Notes: a model not told the origin generated them from the letters alone. A stretch of 64,000 nt of DNA from Nonlabens sp. (GCA_020630715.1 JAHDIQ010000008.1:87003-151002); one strand, 5' to 3'; positions 53,111 through 61,649 are shown, counted from the first letter of the stretch. A program made the numbers and translations.

Positions 53111-54545
53111 TACAAATATTCTTAGGTTCTGTAAAGAAATTTAAGGCTTCAAAACCGCCTTCACGTCCTACACCACTGTCTTTTACACCGCCAAAAGGTG
53201 TGCGCAAATCACGATTCAACCAGGTATTTACCCAAACGATTCCCGCTTCAATTTCATTACTCATTCTCATCGTGCGACTTAAATTGCTGGTCCACAAGGT
53301 AGCACTTAATCCGTAGCGTGTACCATTTGCGAGTTCTAGCGCGTGCGCTTCATCTTTAAACGGCATGATGGTTACCACTGGCCCAAATATTTCTTCTTGG
53401 TTTAACTTACAATCGTTGGACTGGACTTCGATGATGGTAGGTTCTAGATAATAACCATCTTCATAGCCTGTTATGGTCACTTCATTTCCACCGATTAAGA
53501 TGTTGTATTCTTTGGGATTCGCTTTCGCGAAAGCGATATACTCTATAATTTTATCTCTATGACCAGCACTCACCACAGCACCTAGTTTAGAGTCGGCAGC
53601 ATCTGGATGGCCAACTCTAAGCTGCTTTACACGATCGACAAAGTCTTTTTTGAATTTCTCATAAAGTGATTGTTCCACTAAGATACGGCTACCGCAAAGA
53701 CAAATCTGCCCTTGATTAGCAAAGGAAGAACGTAGAGTAGTGGCGAGCATTTTATCATAATCACAGTCGGCAAAAATGATGTTAGGATTCTTACCACCTA
53801 GCTCTAGGGATAGTTTTTTAAACATAGGAGCAGCTGTTCTAGCGATGTGCTCGCCAGTGGTAGTTCCACCCGTAAAACTTATGGCTTTAATGCCTGGATG
53901 AGCGACAATCGCCTGTCCACAACTGCCACCTAAACCATGTACTATATTAAGGACACCAGCAGGTAATCCTGCTTTTTTCACTATTTCTCCAAGTAAGAAA
54001 GCGGTCGCTGGAGTGACTTCGCTAGGTTTTGCCACCACACAATTTCCTGCTGCAATCGCTGGAGCGATTTTCCAGCTGAATAAATACAAAGGCAAATTCC
54101 ATGGAGAAATACATCCTACGACACCTATAGGTTTGCGCAACGTGAAATTCATGGTGTTTTTACCTACAGATTCATGAGCGTCACTAGAATACTGCGTAAT
54201 CGCATTTCCATAAAAACGGAAGTTAGAAGAAGCACGAGGTATGTCAACGGCTTTTGCGAGCCATAAAGGTTTCCCATTATCGCGAGATTCGGCAGCGGCG
54301 AGTTCTTCTAGATTTTCTTCAATTAAGTCTGCGATGCGTAGCATGATTCTGGAACGCTCATCAATACTAGTATTGGACCAACTTTTAAATGCAGCGTTTG
54401 CAGCTTGATAGGCTTTTTCTACATCATCTTCATTTGAGTTAGGAATCTGTCCGTAGATTTTCCCAGATGCTGGTTCATAATTGTCTAGCCATAATCCACT
54501 TAGTGTAATGTGCTGCTCGTTATTGATGAAGTTTTTTAGATCCAT
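53100..54545 (-). CDS. Aldehyde dehydrogenase, probably 2-aminomuconate 6-semialdehyde dehydrogenase
   Basis: NAD-dependent dehydrogenase. The 481-residue product has CISPWNLPLYLFSWKIAPAI (in part), FTGGTTTGEHIA, LELGGKNPNIIFAD with the catalytic Glu, NQGQICLCGSRILV with the catalytic Cys, and EIFGPVVTIMPF. The assignment to aminomuconate semialdehyde rests on the adjacent RidA-like deaminase, kmo and kynU. The palindrome at 53521-53534 encodes residues 338-342, AFAKA. It is 11 bases downstream of the ridA-like gene. Confidence 0.86.
   Translation of the reverse strand: MDLKNFINNEQHITLSGLWLDNYEPASGKIYGQIPNSNEDDVEKAYQAANAAFKSWSNTSIDERSRIMLRIADLIEENLEELAAAESRDNGKPLWLAKAVDIPRASSNFRFYGNAITQYSSDAHESVGKNTMNFTLRKPIGVVGCISPWNLPLYLFSWKIAPAIAAGNCVVAKPSEVTPATAFLLGEIVKKAGLPAGVLNIVHGLGGSCGQAIVAHPGIKAISFTGGTTTGEHIARTAAPMFKKLSLELGGKNPNIIFADCDYDKMLATTLRSSFANQGQICLCGSRILVEQSLYEKFKKDFVDRVKQLRVGHPDAADSKLGAVVSAGHRDKIIEYIAFAKANPKEYNILIGGNEVTITGYEDGYYLEPTIIEVQSNDCKLNQEEIFGPVVTIMPFKDEAHALELANGTRYGLSATLWTSNLSRTMRMSNEIEAGIVWVNTWLNRDLRTPFGGVKDSGVGREGGFEALNFFTEPKNICIEY
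53521..53534. repeat. Dispersed palindrome inside the aldehyde dehydrogenase gene
   Basis: Exact core in the AFAKA frame, in a surface-loop region between the catalytic cysteine and the GPVV motif. Confidence 0.95.
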
Positions 54546-54556
54546 TTTGAGATGTT

Positions 54557-54967
54557 TTACTTCTTAACTGGAGAATAAGCCATCGCCTTAATCTCAATTA
54601 ATAAATGAGGATGAGGTAATTGATGTACAGCAACAGTTGTTCTGGTAGGTCCGTCAAAGTCAAAGAACTTACCGTAGGTTTCATTATAACCACCAAAGTC
54701 GTTCATGTTTACTAAAAATGTAGTAACATCAACCACATCCTTAATAGATGCGCCTTCTGTTTGTAGAATGGAATCTATGTTTTCTAATACTGCAGCGGTT
54801 TGTGCTTTTATATCAAGGTTAGTGGTTCCCATCTCGTCCACTTCTACGCCTGCAAAAGTATTGTCTGCTCTACGACTGCTAGTTCCTGATACAAATAAGA
54901 AGTCGCCCACGCGCTTGATGTGTGGATACTTTCCTCTAGGTCTTGCTTTGTCTTTTAATACGGTCAT
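54557..54967 (-). CDS. RidA-family protein, probably 2-aminomuconate deaminase
   Basis: The 136-residue product is a YjgF/YER057c/UK114 trimer-type protein with GKYPHIKRVGDFLFVSGTSSR (in part), AQTAAVLENIDSILQTEGAS, VVDVTTFLVNMNDFGGYN and TRTTVAVHQLPHPHLLIEI. Close neighbours in the kynurenine pathway make 2-aminomuconate deaminase the best call. General imine deaminase is the alternative. It is just upstream of the dehydrogenase. The RAYT element lies on its other side. Confidence 0.85.
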   Translation of the reverse strand: MTVLKDKARPRGKYPHIKRVGDFLFVSGTSSRRADNTFAGVEVDEMGTTNLDIKAQTAAVLENIDSILQTEGASIKDVVDVTTFLVNMNDFGGYNETYGKFFDFDGPTRTTVAVHQLPHPHLLIEIKAMAYSPVKK

Positions 54968-54984
54968 TTTATTTATATCTGGTT

Positions 54985-55017
54985 AAAACCCAAAGGTTTC
55001 TAAAACCTTTGGGGTTT
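54985..55017. repeat. REP-like hairpin at the downstream end of the RAYT gene
   Basis: CCCAAAGGTTT (54989-54999) and AAACCTTTGGG (55003-55013) flank CTA, and the arms extend imperfectly to both sides. It matches the hairpin at 55570-55606. Confidence 0.88.
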
Positions 55018-55022
55018 GGTTA

Positions 55023-55553
55023 TTAATCGGTTTTATGGCAATAAATAAAGTTATTTCTATCCTCAAATAACTCTAGCACTCTACTTCTCTGGATAAAGGT
55101 ATCATCTTTTGAAATAACATCATGATATGATGTCCACGGATATTGAACGGTATGTTCACAATAACCATGTTTTACAGGATTGTTGTGAATGTACAGCACT
55201 GTATTTATTAATTGATTTTGGTTGTTAATACGCTTCCGTCTAAATTTTCTACGAAATAAACTTCCTGACCTTTTCTGTTGCTTGTTATATGCCTTTGCAT
55301 AGCTGTTAAATAGGTTGGCAAAAGCTTGAGATGCTAATTTTTCATTTGAATCACTTTTGATTAGAACTAAGAAATGAAAGTGATTAGGCATTAAAGCATA
55401 GGAATATATTTTTGCAACAGGCGATATGTATTTTTCAAATTTTTGCAAGAAAAAAAGATAATTATCTTCATTTTGAAATAAGTTAATACCATCATTACCT
55501 TGGTTGTAGATATGATAGTACCTGTCGGGTTCTAGAAGATCATATTTTTCCAT
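55023..55553 (-). mobile_element. REP-associated tyrosine transposase (RAYT, Y1 family) gene
   Basis: The 176-residue product is a Y1_Tnp (IS200-like) domain protein. It has RYYHIYNQGNDGINLF, the HuH metal site MPNHFHFLVLIKS, and a Tyr-containing helix NLFNSYAKAYNKQQKRSG followed by GSLFRRKFRRKRI and VLYIHNNPVKHGYCEHTVQYPWTSY (in part). Such proteins cut and join single-stranded palindromes. It is framed by two near-identical hairpins at 54985-55017 and 55570-55606, which are its likely substrates. The unit sits between the ridA-like gene and kmo, splitting the kynurenine group. Confidence 0.93.
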
Positions 55554-55569
55554 GGTACTAATTTAATTA

Positions 55570-55606
55570 AAAGACCCCAAAGGTTTTCAAAACCTTTGGG
55601 GTCTTT
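55570..55606. repeat. REP-like hairpin at the upstream end of the RAYT gene
   Basis: AAAGACCCCAAAGGTTTT and AAAACCTTTGGGGTCTTT are perfect 18-bp arms around a single C. The inner 11 bp are shared with the other flank. Confidence 0.92.
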
Positions 55607-55624
55607 ACTATATCTATTATCGAA

Positions 55625-57019
55625 CTATCCTCGCAACCACAACACCTCTTCGGTTTTTTGCTGGATGGTTTTTAATAAATCGTTTAAACCGTCTTCTACT
55701 TTAATTTGAGCGTTTTCTAGTAGCCATAAAATCGCCTTGTCCTGTGCTCGTCCTCGTAGCATGGCTTCTCTATAGCTTATTCCTTTTTGTGGGAATGTTA
55801 CTAGGGAATATTTAGATTGGTATTCCGCTTTCGCGAAAGCTGCTTCTAAACGCATCTCGATTTGCCTTTTCAACTGGAAGTTAGGATTTGCTACACTGTC
55901 TCGCATCTCTACAAAATTGTCCAAAGCTAAATCTGCTATAGCATCTGCATCTGGTTTTCTAGTAGTGGAAAAAGCGGTGAATGCGTCAGCCCAATTCTCG
56001 TGCTTATCCAGCATCTCGTCAAAAACAACCACGTCTTCAAAACTCGCATTCATTCCTTGACCATAAAACGGTACAATCGCGTGAGCGGCGTCACCCATAA
56101 TAAGGCTTGTGCCGTAAGCGGTCCAAGGAGAACAACGCACCGTTCCTAATGGTGGCGCAGGATTAGTATGGTATTGTTCTACTAGGTCTGGAATGTGTTG
56201 CATCACATCCTTAAAGTAGGTGGTGAAAAAATCTGTTATTTCTTGATCTGTTTTGATCTTATTAAAGGCTGGTCCATCACCATCATACTGCATGAATAAA
56301 GTCAATGTGAAACTACCGTCTAGATTAGGTAGTGCGATCAACATAAAACCACCACGCGGCCAGATGTGTAGGAAGTTCTTCTCGATACGCCATTTTCCAT
56401 CATCAGTAGGTGGAATGTTGAGTTCTTTATAACCGTGTAGTAGCCAATTCATACTATGAGAGAATAGGTAGTCGCGCTGTTTCATCATCGCCTTGCGTAC
56501 TACAGATCCTGCTCCGTCAGTTCCTAAAACGATATCAGCGTTCCATTCTTTTTCCGTATCAGTCTCAGAATCGTGGTAGGTGACTGATGCGTTTTTTAAA
56601 TCTACTGCAGTTACGGCATCGTTAAAATCTATTTGAACATCTTCGTATTTATCTGCCTCGTCGAGTAATAACTTGTTGAGCTCTTCGCGCGAAATCGAAT
56701 TGATATATTCTCCATCGCGACCACTATAGTTAGAAGTAAAGGTGTTTCCTTCTACATCGTGAATCAAACGACCATTCATAGGAATGCAAAGCTCGCGTAC
56801 TTTTTCTTCTAGACCTACCAGTTTTAATCCTGCCAGTCCACGATCAGAAAGTGCCAGATTTATAGAACGTCCACCATCCACAATGTTTTTGCGCATGTCT
56901 GGTCGTTTTTCAAGTATATCTACATGATAGCCTCGTTGTGCCAGTCGCAGTCCTAAAAGAGAACCGCAAAGTCCAGCACCGGTGATGAGGATATTTGTTT
57001 TTTTGTTAGTTGTTTTCAT
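55625..57019 (-). CDS. kmo: Kynurenine 3-monooxygenase
   Basis: FAD-dependent hydroxylase turning L-kynurenine into 3-hydroxykynurenine. The 464-residue product has the FAD motif NILITGAGLCGSLLGLRLAQ, GRSINLALSDRG, VLGTDGAGSVVRKA, LPNLDGSFTLTLFM and LIMGDAAHAIVPFYGQGMNA (in part). A C-terminal helix region follows. The palindrome at 55827-55840 encodes residues 394-398, AFAKA, within a helical stretch (RLEAAFAKAEYQ). It lies downstream of kynU on the same strand. Confidence 0.95.
   Translation of the reverse strand: MKTTNKKTNILITGAGLCGSLLGLRLAQRGYHVDILEKRPDMRKNIVDGGRSINLALSDRGLAGLKLVGLEEKVRELCIPMNGRLIHDVEGNTFTSNYSGRDGEYINSISREELNKLLLDEADKYEDVQIDFNDAVTAVDLKNASVTYHDSETDTEKEWNADIVLGTDGAGSVVRKAMMKQRDYLFSHSMNWLLHGYKELNIPPTDDGKWRIEKNFLHIWPRGGFMLIALPNLDGSFTLTLFMQYDGDGPAFNKIKTDQEITDFFTTYFKDVMQHIPDLVEQYHTNPAPPLGTVRCSPWTAYGTSLIMGDAAHAIVPFYGQGMNASFEDVVVFDEMLDKHENWADAFTAFSTTRKPDADAIADLALDNFVEMRDSVANPNFQLKRQIEMRLEAAFAKAEYQSKYSLVTFPQKGISYREAMLRGRAQDKAILWLLENAQIKVEDGLNDLLKTIQQKTEEVLWLRG
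55827..55840. repeat. Dispersed palindrome inside kmo
   Basis: Exact core in the AFAKA frame. Confidence 0.95.
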
Positions 57020-57080
57020 TTAATAGTATGTAGTAGTTAGTACTAAGTACTTAGACTTATATGTTTTCTTTATTCCTAGC

Positions 57081-57215
57081 AGACTGAAGTCTACAACCAT
57101 GGAGTTGTTATGTCGCCTGCGGTGTTTTATAATTACGCCGACTTAAGTCTGGCTATTTTGATTAAGGTTTTCAATAAATTATGAGGATTAAACCTGTTCT
57201 GGACTGCGCTCGAAC
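57081..57215. repeat. REP-like palindromes in the kynU-kmo spacer
   Basis: AGACTgaAGTCT (57081-57092), a GCC...GGC hairpin around ACTTAAGT near 57137-57153, and GTTCTGGACTGCGCTCGAAC (57196-57215), whose core recurs at 978-998 and 47025-47044. The 233-base spacer holds no gene. Confidence 0.5.
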
Positions 57216-57252
57216 TGACATTTCGTTTTTTACCTCATACCCCATTCTTAAA

Positions 57253-58515
57253 TCACATCTCACTCTTCAAAACATCTACAAATCTCCAGCAGTCTTCATA
57301 ATTATTATATAAAGGAACTGGCGCAATACGTATCACGTCTGGTTCTCGCCAGTCTGCAATAACACCTTTTGCGGTGATGGCGTCAAATAATGATTTATCG
57401 GCATTTTTAACGGCTAGGGATAATTGACATCCACGATCTTTAGGATTGCTAGGTGTAATGATGGATATGCGATCACCGTCTAATTCTTTAAGTAAATACT
57501 CTAAATAGTTCGTGAGTTGGATCGATTTCTTTCTCAGCTTGTCAAATCCTGCTTGAGCAAATAAATCTAAACTAGATCGTATGGCTACCATACTTAATAT
57601 AGGTGGATTGGATAGTTGCCAACCTTCTGCACCATGCATAGGTTCAAAGTCGTCACGCATTTTAAAACGGGTATTTTTATTGTGTCCCCACCAACCTGTA
57701 AATCGTGGCAAGTCTGAATTGTTTGCATGACGTTCATGTACAAAACAACCACCTAAGCTTCCTGGTCCAGAATTCATATACTTATAAGTACACCATACAG
57801 CAAAGTCGGCTCCAGAATCGTGTAATTGTAAATCTACATTTCCAGCACCATGCGCACAGTCAAATCCTACCATGGCTCCAGCATCGTGTCCTAACTCAGT
57901 GATTCTTTTCAGATTAAAAAACTGTCCTGTATAGTAATTTACTGCTCCTACCATAATCAGAGCGATTTCATCACCTTGTTCTTTTAAAATGGTTTCTAGA
58001 TCTTCTAGCCTAGGTGTATGTTCACCAGCTCGCGGTGACCATTCTATGATATTTTCTTTATCATCATAGCCGTGAAATTGCACTTGAGATGCTACCGCAT
58101 AGCGATCACTAGGAAACGCATCTGCCTCAATAATGATTTTAGTACGCTTGCCTTTAGGCTGGTAAAAACTCACCATCATTAAGTGAAGATTAGTGGTCAG
58201 AGTATTCATGATCACTACTTCGTGCGGTTTTGCACCTACGATTTGCGCAGTAGTTTCGGTTAAGAATTCATGATACGGCATCCATGGATGTGCAGCGTGA
58301 AAATGTCCTTCTACACCTAATCGTGCCCAGTCGTCTAATTCTTGATTCAGAAAGGTTTTGGTTTGTCGCGGTTGCAATCCTAACGAATTCCCGCATAAAT
58401 AGATGCTGTCTGTTCCGTCGGTATGCTTTGGAATATGGAAGCTTTCGCGAAAGCGAGATAATTCATCATCGCGGTCTAATTGTAAAGCAAAGTCTCTGGT
58501 AGGTTGAAAATCCAT
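57253..58515 (-). CDS. kynU: Kynureninase
   Basis: PLP enzyme that cleaves kynurenine or 3-hydroxykynurenine to anthranilate or 3-hydroxyanthranilate and alanine. The 420-residue product has YLCGNSLGLQPRQTK, EADAFPSDRYAVASQVQFHG (in part), GFDCAHGAGNVDLQLHD, the PLP lysine in WCTYKYMNSGPGSLGG, and FTGWWGHN. The palindrome at 58441-58454 encodes residues 21-25, RFRES, close to the N-terminus. It overlaps the upstream lipoprotein gene by one base and is followed by kmo. Confidence 0.96.
   Translation of the reverse strand: MDFQPTRDFALQLDRDDELSRFRESFHIPKHTDGTDSIYLCGNSLGLQPRQTKTFLNQELDDWARLGVEGHFHAAHPWMPYHEFLTETTAQIVGAKPHEVVIMNTLTTNLHLMMVSFYQPKGKRTKIIIEADAFPSDRYAVASQVQFHGYDDKENIIEWSPRAGEHTPRLEDLETILKEQGDEIALIMVGAVNYYTGQFFNLKRITELGHDAGAMVGFDCAHGAGNVDLQLHDSGADFAVWCTYKYMNSGPGSLGGCFVHERHANNSDLPRFTGWWGHNKNTRFKMRDDFEPMHGAEGWQLSNPPILSMVAIRSSLDLFAQAGFDKLRKKSIQLTNYLEYLLKELDGDRISIITPSNPKDRGCQLSLAVKNADKSLFDAITAKGVIADWREPDVIRIAPVPLYNNYEDCWRFVDVLKSEM
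58441..58454. repeat. Dispersed palindrome inside kynU
   Basis: Exact core in the RFRES frame. Confidence 0.95.
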
Positions 58516-59186
58516 TATTTGGTGAATTCTATGTTTCTTAAATAAATACGCGTCATACGATCTGGCGTGCGGTGATCTCTTGCAATCGTGATTCCATTAT
58601 AAGTTTCAAATTGCTCAAAAGTGGTCATCATATATATTATGGTGTCGTTGCCCTGACGGTACACCCATTCCCGTAATTTATAATCTTTATCATAATAAAT
58701 ATCATAAGCATCTCCAGGTGTATAGCCACCATCACTACGATAAATGATGGTAAACATATCTAGCGTGTCTTTTGATATGGGAGCAAGTACACTAGTTTTT
58801 TCAATTATTTCTGTTCCTTTATCTGTTGCAAATTTAAATTCTGGAATGAGCCAGTAGGTGTCATTTACAAAAGCACGATCTGCACTTTTTTGAATACTAT
58901 CCAATGGTTTATTGCGATTATAGTGCACTGTATCTGGTGGCGCAATTAGCGTCACATCACCTGTTTTTTTATTCCATGTCCAGTTGCGCTGGTACATGGT
59001 GCGTCCTGCTTTTCCTACGTCAAAGGTGAATTTTACCTGCTGTACACTATCCCAAGATTGTATTCCTGCCTGGTGAGCAATCTTCTCTACAGTGGTTTTA
59101 GGTACTTCAATAGATGGTTTTTTATCTGATTTACAGCTCGCTGTGCTTACAATAACAACAAGTACCAATAGTAATTTCTTCATCAA
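58515..59186 (-). CDS. DUF6503-like lipoprotein
   Basis: The 223-residue product has a lipobox cysteine at residue 18 and a mature domain beginning VEKIAHQAGIQSWDSVQQVKFTFDV (in part), with WTWNKKTGDVTLI and later IYYDKDYKLREWVYR. This pattern fits the DUF6503 family, of unknown function and LolA-like appearance. Its stop overlaps the kynU ATG by one base, so translation is coupled, which is odd for a pathway enzyme and an envelope lipoprotein. Confidence 0.75.
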   Translation of the reverse strand: MMKKLLLVLVVIVSTASCKSDKKPSIEVPKTTVEKIAHQAGIQSWDSVQQVKFTFDVGKAGRTMYQRNWTWNKKTGDVTLIAPPDTVHYNRNKPLDSIQKSADRAFVNDTYWLIPEFKFATDKGTEIIEKTSVLAPISKDTLDMFTIIYRSDGGYTPGDAYDIYYDKDYKLREWVYRQGNDTIIYMMTTFEQFETYNGITIARDHRTPDRMTRIYLRNIEFTK

Positions 59187-59274
59187 TTATTATTTGCCAT
59201 AAAAATACGACATAACCGTAGGTTATGAAATGGTAAAGCTTTGTGAATATTAGAATCACGCTAATGTGAAATTG

Positions 59275-59282
59275 TAGTTTTG
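59275..59282 (+). promoter_or_regulatory. TAnnTTTG-type -7 box of the MFS exporter gene
   Basis: TAGTTTTG matches TAnnTTTG and lies 11 bases before the ATG. The -33 part is not clear. Confidence 0.4.
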
Positions 59283-59292
59283 CAAGCTGAAA

Positions 59293-60570
59293 ATGAAACA
59301 GGTTAATAGAAATACGGTAAGTAAAGGGAGAAAGCTAAGTGTTATTCTAGTCTTAGGTACGCTTATCGCTGTAGGTCCATTTTCTATTGATGCTTACTTA
59401 CCAGCATTTAAACAAATTGCTACAGATTTTAAGGTAGAAACTAGTGCCATAGGTTTTACGCTTACTACTTATTTTATAGGAATAGGATTAGGACAGCTAG
59501 CTTATGGGCCTTTAATGGATCGTTATGGCAGGCGCAAACCACTTATCGCTGGATTAATTCTATATATAATAACTAGTGTTTTAAGTGCCTATGCATGGGA
59601 TGTGAATTCTCTTGCGGCATTACGGTTTTTTACTGCGTTAGGCGCTTGTGCTGGAATGGTGGCTAGTAAGGCGATTGTAAGAGATCTATTTGATGAAGAG
59701 CAAGTTGCAGAGGTGTTAAGCACACTCATGCTTATTATGGGAATCGCTCCTATAATTGCGCCTACCATAGGCGGATTTATTATAGAATACTATCACTGGG
59801 AAATGATATTTTATGGTCTAGCAGCCTTTGCGACTTTAATGTTGTTTAATGTTGTTTTTATCTTACCAGAAAGTGCAACACCTAACCGTGCTACTAGCTT
59901 ACGTCCTATTCCTGTATTAAGAGAATATTGGACCATATATAAGGATAAGGCTTTTTTCCTTTTCTCTACAGCTCGTGGTTTTGTGATAGGAGCTTTGCTG
60001 GGTTACGTTGCTGCAGCACCGTTTATTTTTTTGGAATATTTTGATATGGAGCAAAGTGATTTTGCGATCATTTTTGGAAGTAATGCTTTTGGTCTGATTG
60101 CCGGTAGCCAGATTAACAGATTGTTTTTAAGACGTTTTACCACTTTTCAAATCACTTATGTGGTGAGTGTGCTTCTGGTGATTACGACTTTGTTTTTACT
60201 GGTTCATTTAATTGCTTTTGAGGCGCGGTTTTGGATGGTATATCCTGCGTTATTTATCATGATGACCTTTATAGGTTTCCAGAATCCTAATGTCACTGCC
60301 CTTGCGTTGCGTCCGTTTACAGTGAGAGCAGGTAGTGCTAGTGCATTTGTAGGCGCGGTGAGTATGATTTTTGGTTCGTTTGCGAGCTGGTTTGTCGCTA
60401 GTTATGTGACGGTTTCTTTGCTTCCGCTGGGTATAATGCTTGCTGGTTGTGCGGTGTTTGGACACCTAGCGATAGAGGTGTTTAGAGTAAAATATGCTCG
60501 TGGTTACGCTTTCGCGAAAGCGTATTTAAAACATCCTTACATACAAACTAAGAGAAATAGGTGGTCATAG
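59293..60570 (+). CDS. Bcr/CflA-type multidrug efflux MFS transporter
   Basis: Twelve-segment drug:proton antiporter. The 425-residue product has GPFSIDAYLPAFKQIATDF, LGQLAYGPLMDRYGRRKPLIAGL (in part), LGACAGMVASKAIVRDLFD and MGIAPIIAPTIGGFI, all of the Bcr/CflA family. The palindrome at 60508-60521 encodes residues 406-410, AFAKA, near the end, after RVKYARGY. The last 15 residues (YLKHPYIQTKRNRWS) follow it and may be an added tail. Confidence 0.9.
   Translation: MKQVNRNTVSKGRKLSVILVLGTLIAVGPFSIDAYLPAFKQIATDFKVETSAIGFTLTTYFIGIGLGQLAYGPLMDRYGRRKPLIAGLILYIITSVLSAYAWDVNSLAALRFFTALGACAGMVASKAIVRDLFDEEQVAEVLSTLMLIMGIAPIIAPTIGGFIIEYYHWEMIFYGLAAFATLMLFNVVFILPESATPNRATSLRPIPVLREYWTIYKDKAFFLFSTARGFVIGALLGYVAAAPFIFLEYFDMEQSDFAIIFGSNAFGLIAGSQINRLFLRRFTTFQITYVVSVLLVITTLFLLVHLIAFEARFWMVYPALFIMMTFIGFQNPNVTALALRPFTVRAGSASAFVGAVSMIFGSFASWFVASYVTVSLLPLGIMLAGCAVFGHLAIEVFRVKYARGYAFAKAYLKHPYIQTKRNRWS
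60508..60521. repeat. Dispersed palindrome at the 3' end of the MFS gene
   Basis: Exact core with TAC/GTA flanks (symmetric over 60505-60524), in the AFAKA frame. Confidence 0.95.
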
Positions 60571-60630
60571 AAAATGCCCCAATCAAATCCTAAGATTCTA
60601 TGAGGCACCTCAAACTAACCAACCAAAATA

Positions 60631-61524
60631 TTACCTACTTACTGATCCTGTTGGGAAAGAATTTGAAACATTATTATTAAATGATTGTGAACTAGGAGCT
60701 GTTGTACTGCCAGCTATTGATGCTAAAGGTTTTAGCGTAAAAGGCGCTGGAGAATTATCTGGAACTGGTTCTACCGTGATTACAACATTGCGTCCTACCA
60801 CGCTAAATGGTAAGGATTCACCAGCAGGAAGGTTGTTGAAGAAGTCTTCTCCTGGTACTGGTGGTCCTGCATTATTCTGAGTTCCTGAGAATCCATTTCC
60901 TGAATCCCTGTCAGAAAAATCAATGAACGTACCTGTAGAAATGGGACCTGAATCTCCTATTACCCATCCTTCATATATCCATCCAGCTGGTAGTGTAGGT
61001 AAATTAAAGTCTGCTGTAGGTGGCATACCTGGAAGGCCAAACCATACACCATTAGTATCGTTTCCATTGTTTACTCCGCCAGTTTCATCAGTAGGTGTTC
61101 TTAAGAAATAACTACCACTCGCATTTGTAAAGTCTCCTGCTGCTGGACCAAAGTCAGTTGTTAAACTTGCTGTGTCATTTGTAAATGCTCCGGCAATATA
61201 TTTAGAATCTGCTGGTGCTGGATCCGGATCTGGACTAGGCTCAATAGTTAGGATGAATGCTGTTGCTTCATCTAGTGTTGCACTGTCTACTGCAAAAGTG
61301 GTCTGGCTAAGTGACCCAGCACTGTCTACAGTGAATACACCTGTAGTGACTGGTGTGCCATTTACCATTACCCAGCCTTCATAGGCATAATCTGGACCTA
61401 AATCTTCTAAACCTTGAAGATCTACGGTTAGGTTTTTTGTGTTAATTTGTGAGTTGTTATCATCGTCACTACATCCTGTAAGTGATAATGTTGCAACTGC
61501 TAATAAAGTCAAATACTTATTCAT
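60631..61524 (-). CDS. Lipoprotein with two related domains
   Basis: The 297-residue product (from the ATG giving MNKYLTLLAVATLSLTGC) has a lipobox cysteine at residue 18. Two similar units are visible: YEGWVMVNGTPVTTGVF with a later FILTIEPSPDP, and YEGWVIGDSGPISTGTF with VVITVEPVPDN. The layout recalls the extracytoplasmic domains often annotated as anti-sigma-factor-like in Bacteroidetes, but I am not sure. The start at 61575 would give a non-signal N-terminus and is rejected. It is divergent from the OmpR-type regulator. Confidence 0.8.
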   Translation of the reverse strand: MNKYLTLLAVATLSLTGCSDDDNNSQINTKNLTVDLQGLEDLGPDYAYEGWVMVNGTPVTTGVFTVDSAGSLSQTTFAVDSATLDEATAFILTIEPSPDPDPAPADSKYIAGAFTNDTASLTTDFGPAAGDFTNASGSYFLRTPTDETGGVNNGNDTNGVWFGLPGMPPTADFNLPTLPAGWIYEGWVIGDSGPISTGTFIDFSDRDSGNGFSGTQNNAGPPVPGEDFFNNLPAGESLPFSVVGRNVVITVEPVPDNSPAPFTLKPLASIAGSTTAPSSQSFNNNVSNSFPTGSVSR

Positions 61525-61630
61525 TGTTTTAGTTTTTTTGTTGAACAGCACAAATAACTTTAAAGAGTATCCCATCGCTGTCCCATAATTATCATATTTT
61601 GTGTCAAATGTGTTATTTTTTTGTGATACT

Positions 61631-61638
61631 TAAGTTTG
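61631..61638 (+). promoter_or_regulatory. TAnnTTTG-type -7 box of the OmpR-type two-component operon
   Basis: TAAGTTTG fits TAnnTTTG and lies 12 bases before the ATG. No well-spaced -33 TTG is visible. Confidence 0.4.
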
Positions 61639-61649
61639 ATTTTTAACAC

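Noticed and set aside
55023..55606. The RAYT as the agent spreading the GCTTTCGCGAAAGC palindrome
   Set aside because: Its flanking hairpins have a different sequence, and the 14-mer copies look like substitutions in genes; no link is visible.
60572..60608. Possible terminator between the MFS gene and the duplicated-domain lipoprotein gene
   Set aside because: TGCCTCAT and ATTGGGGCA pair only with wobbles and a long loop; too weak to call.
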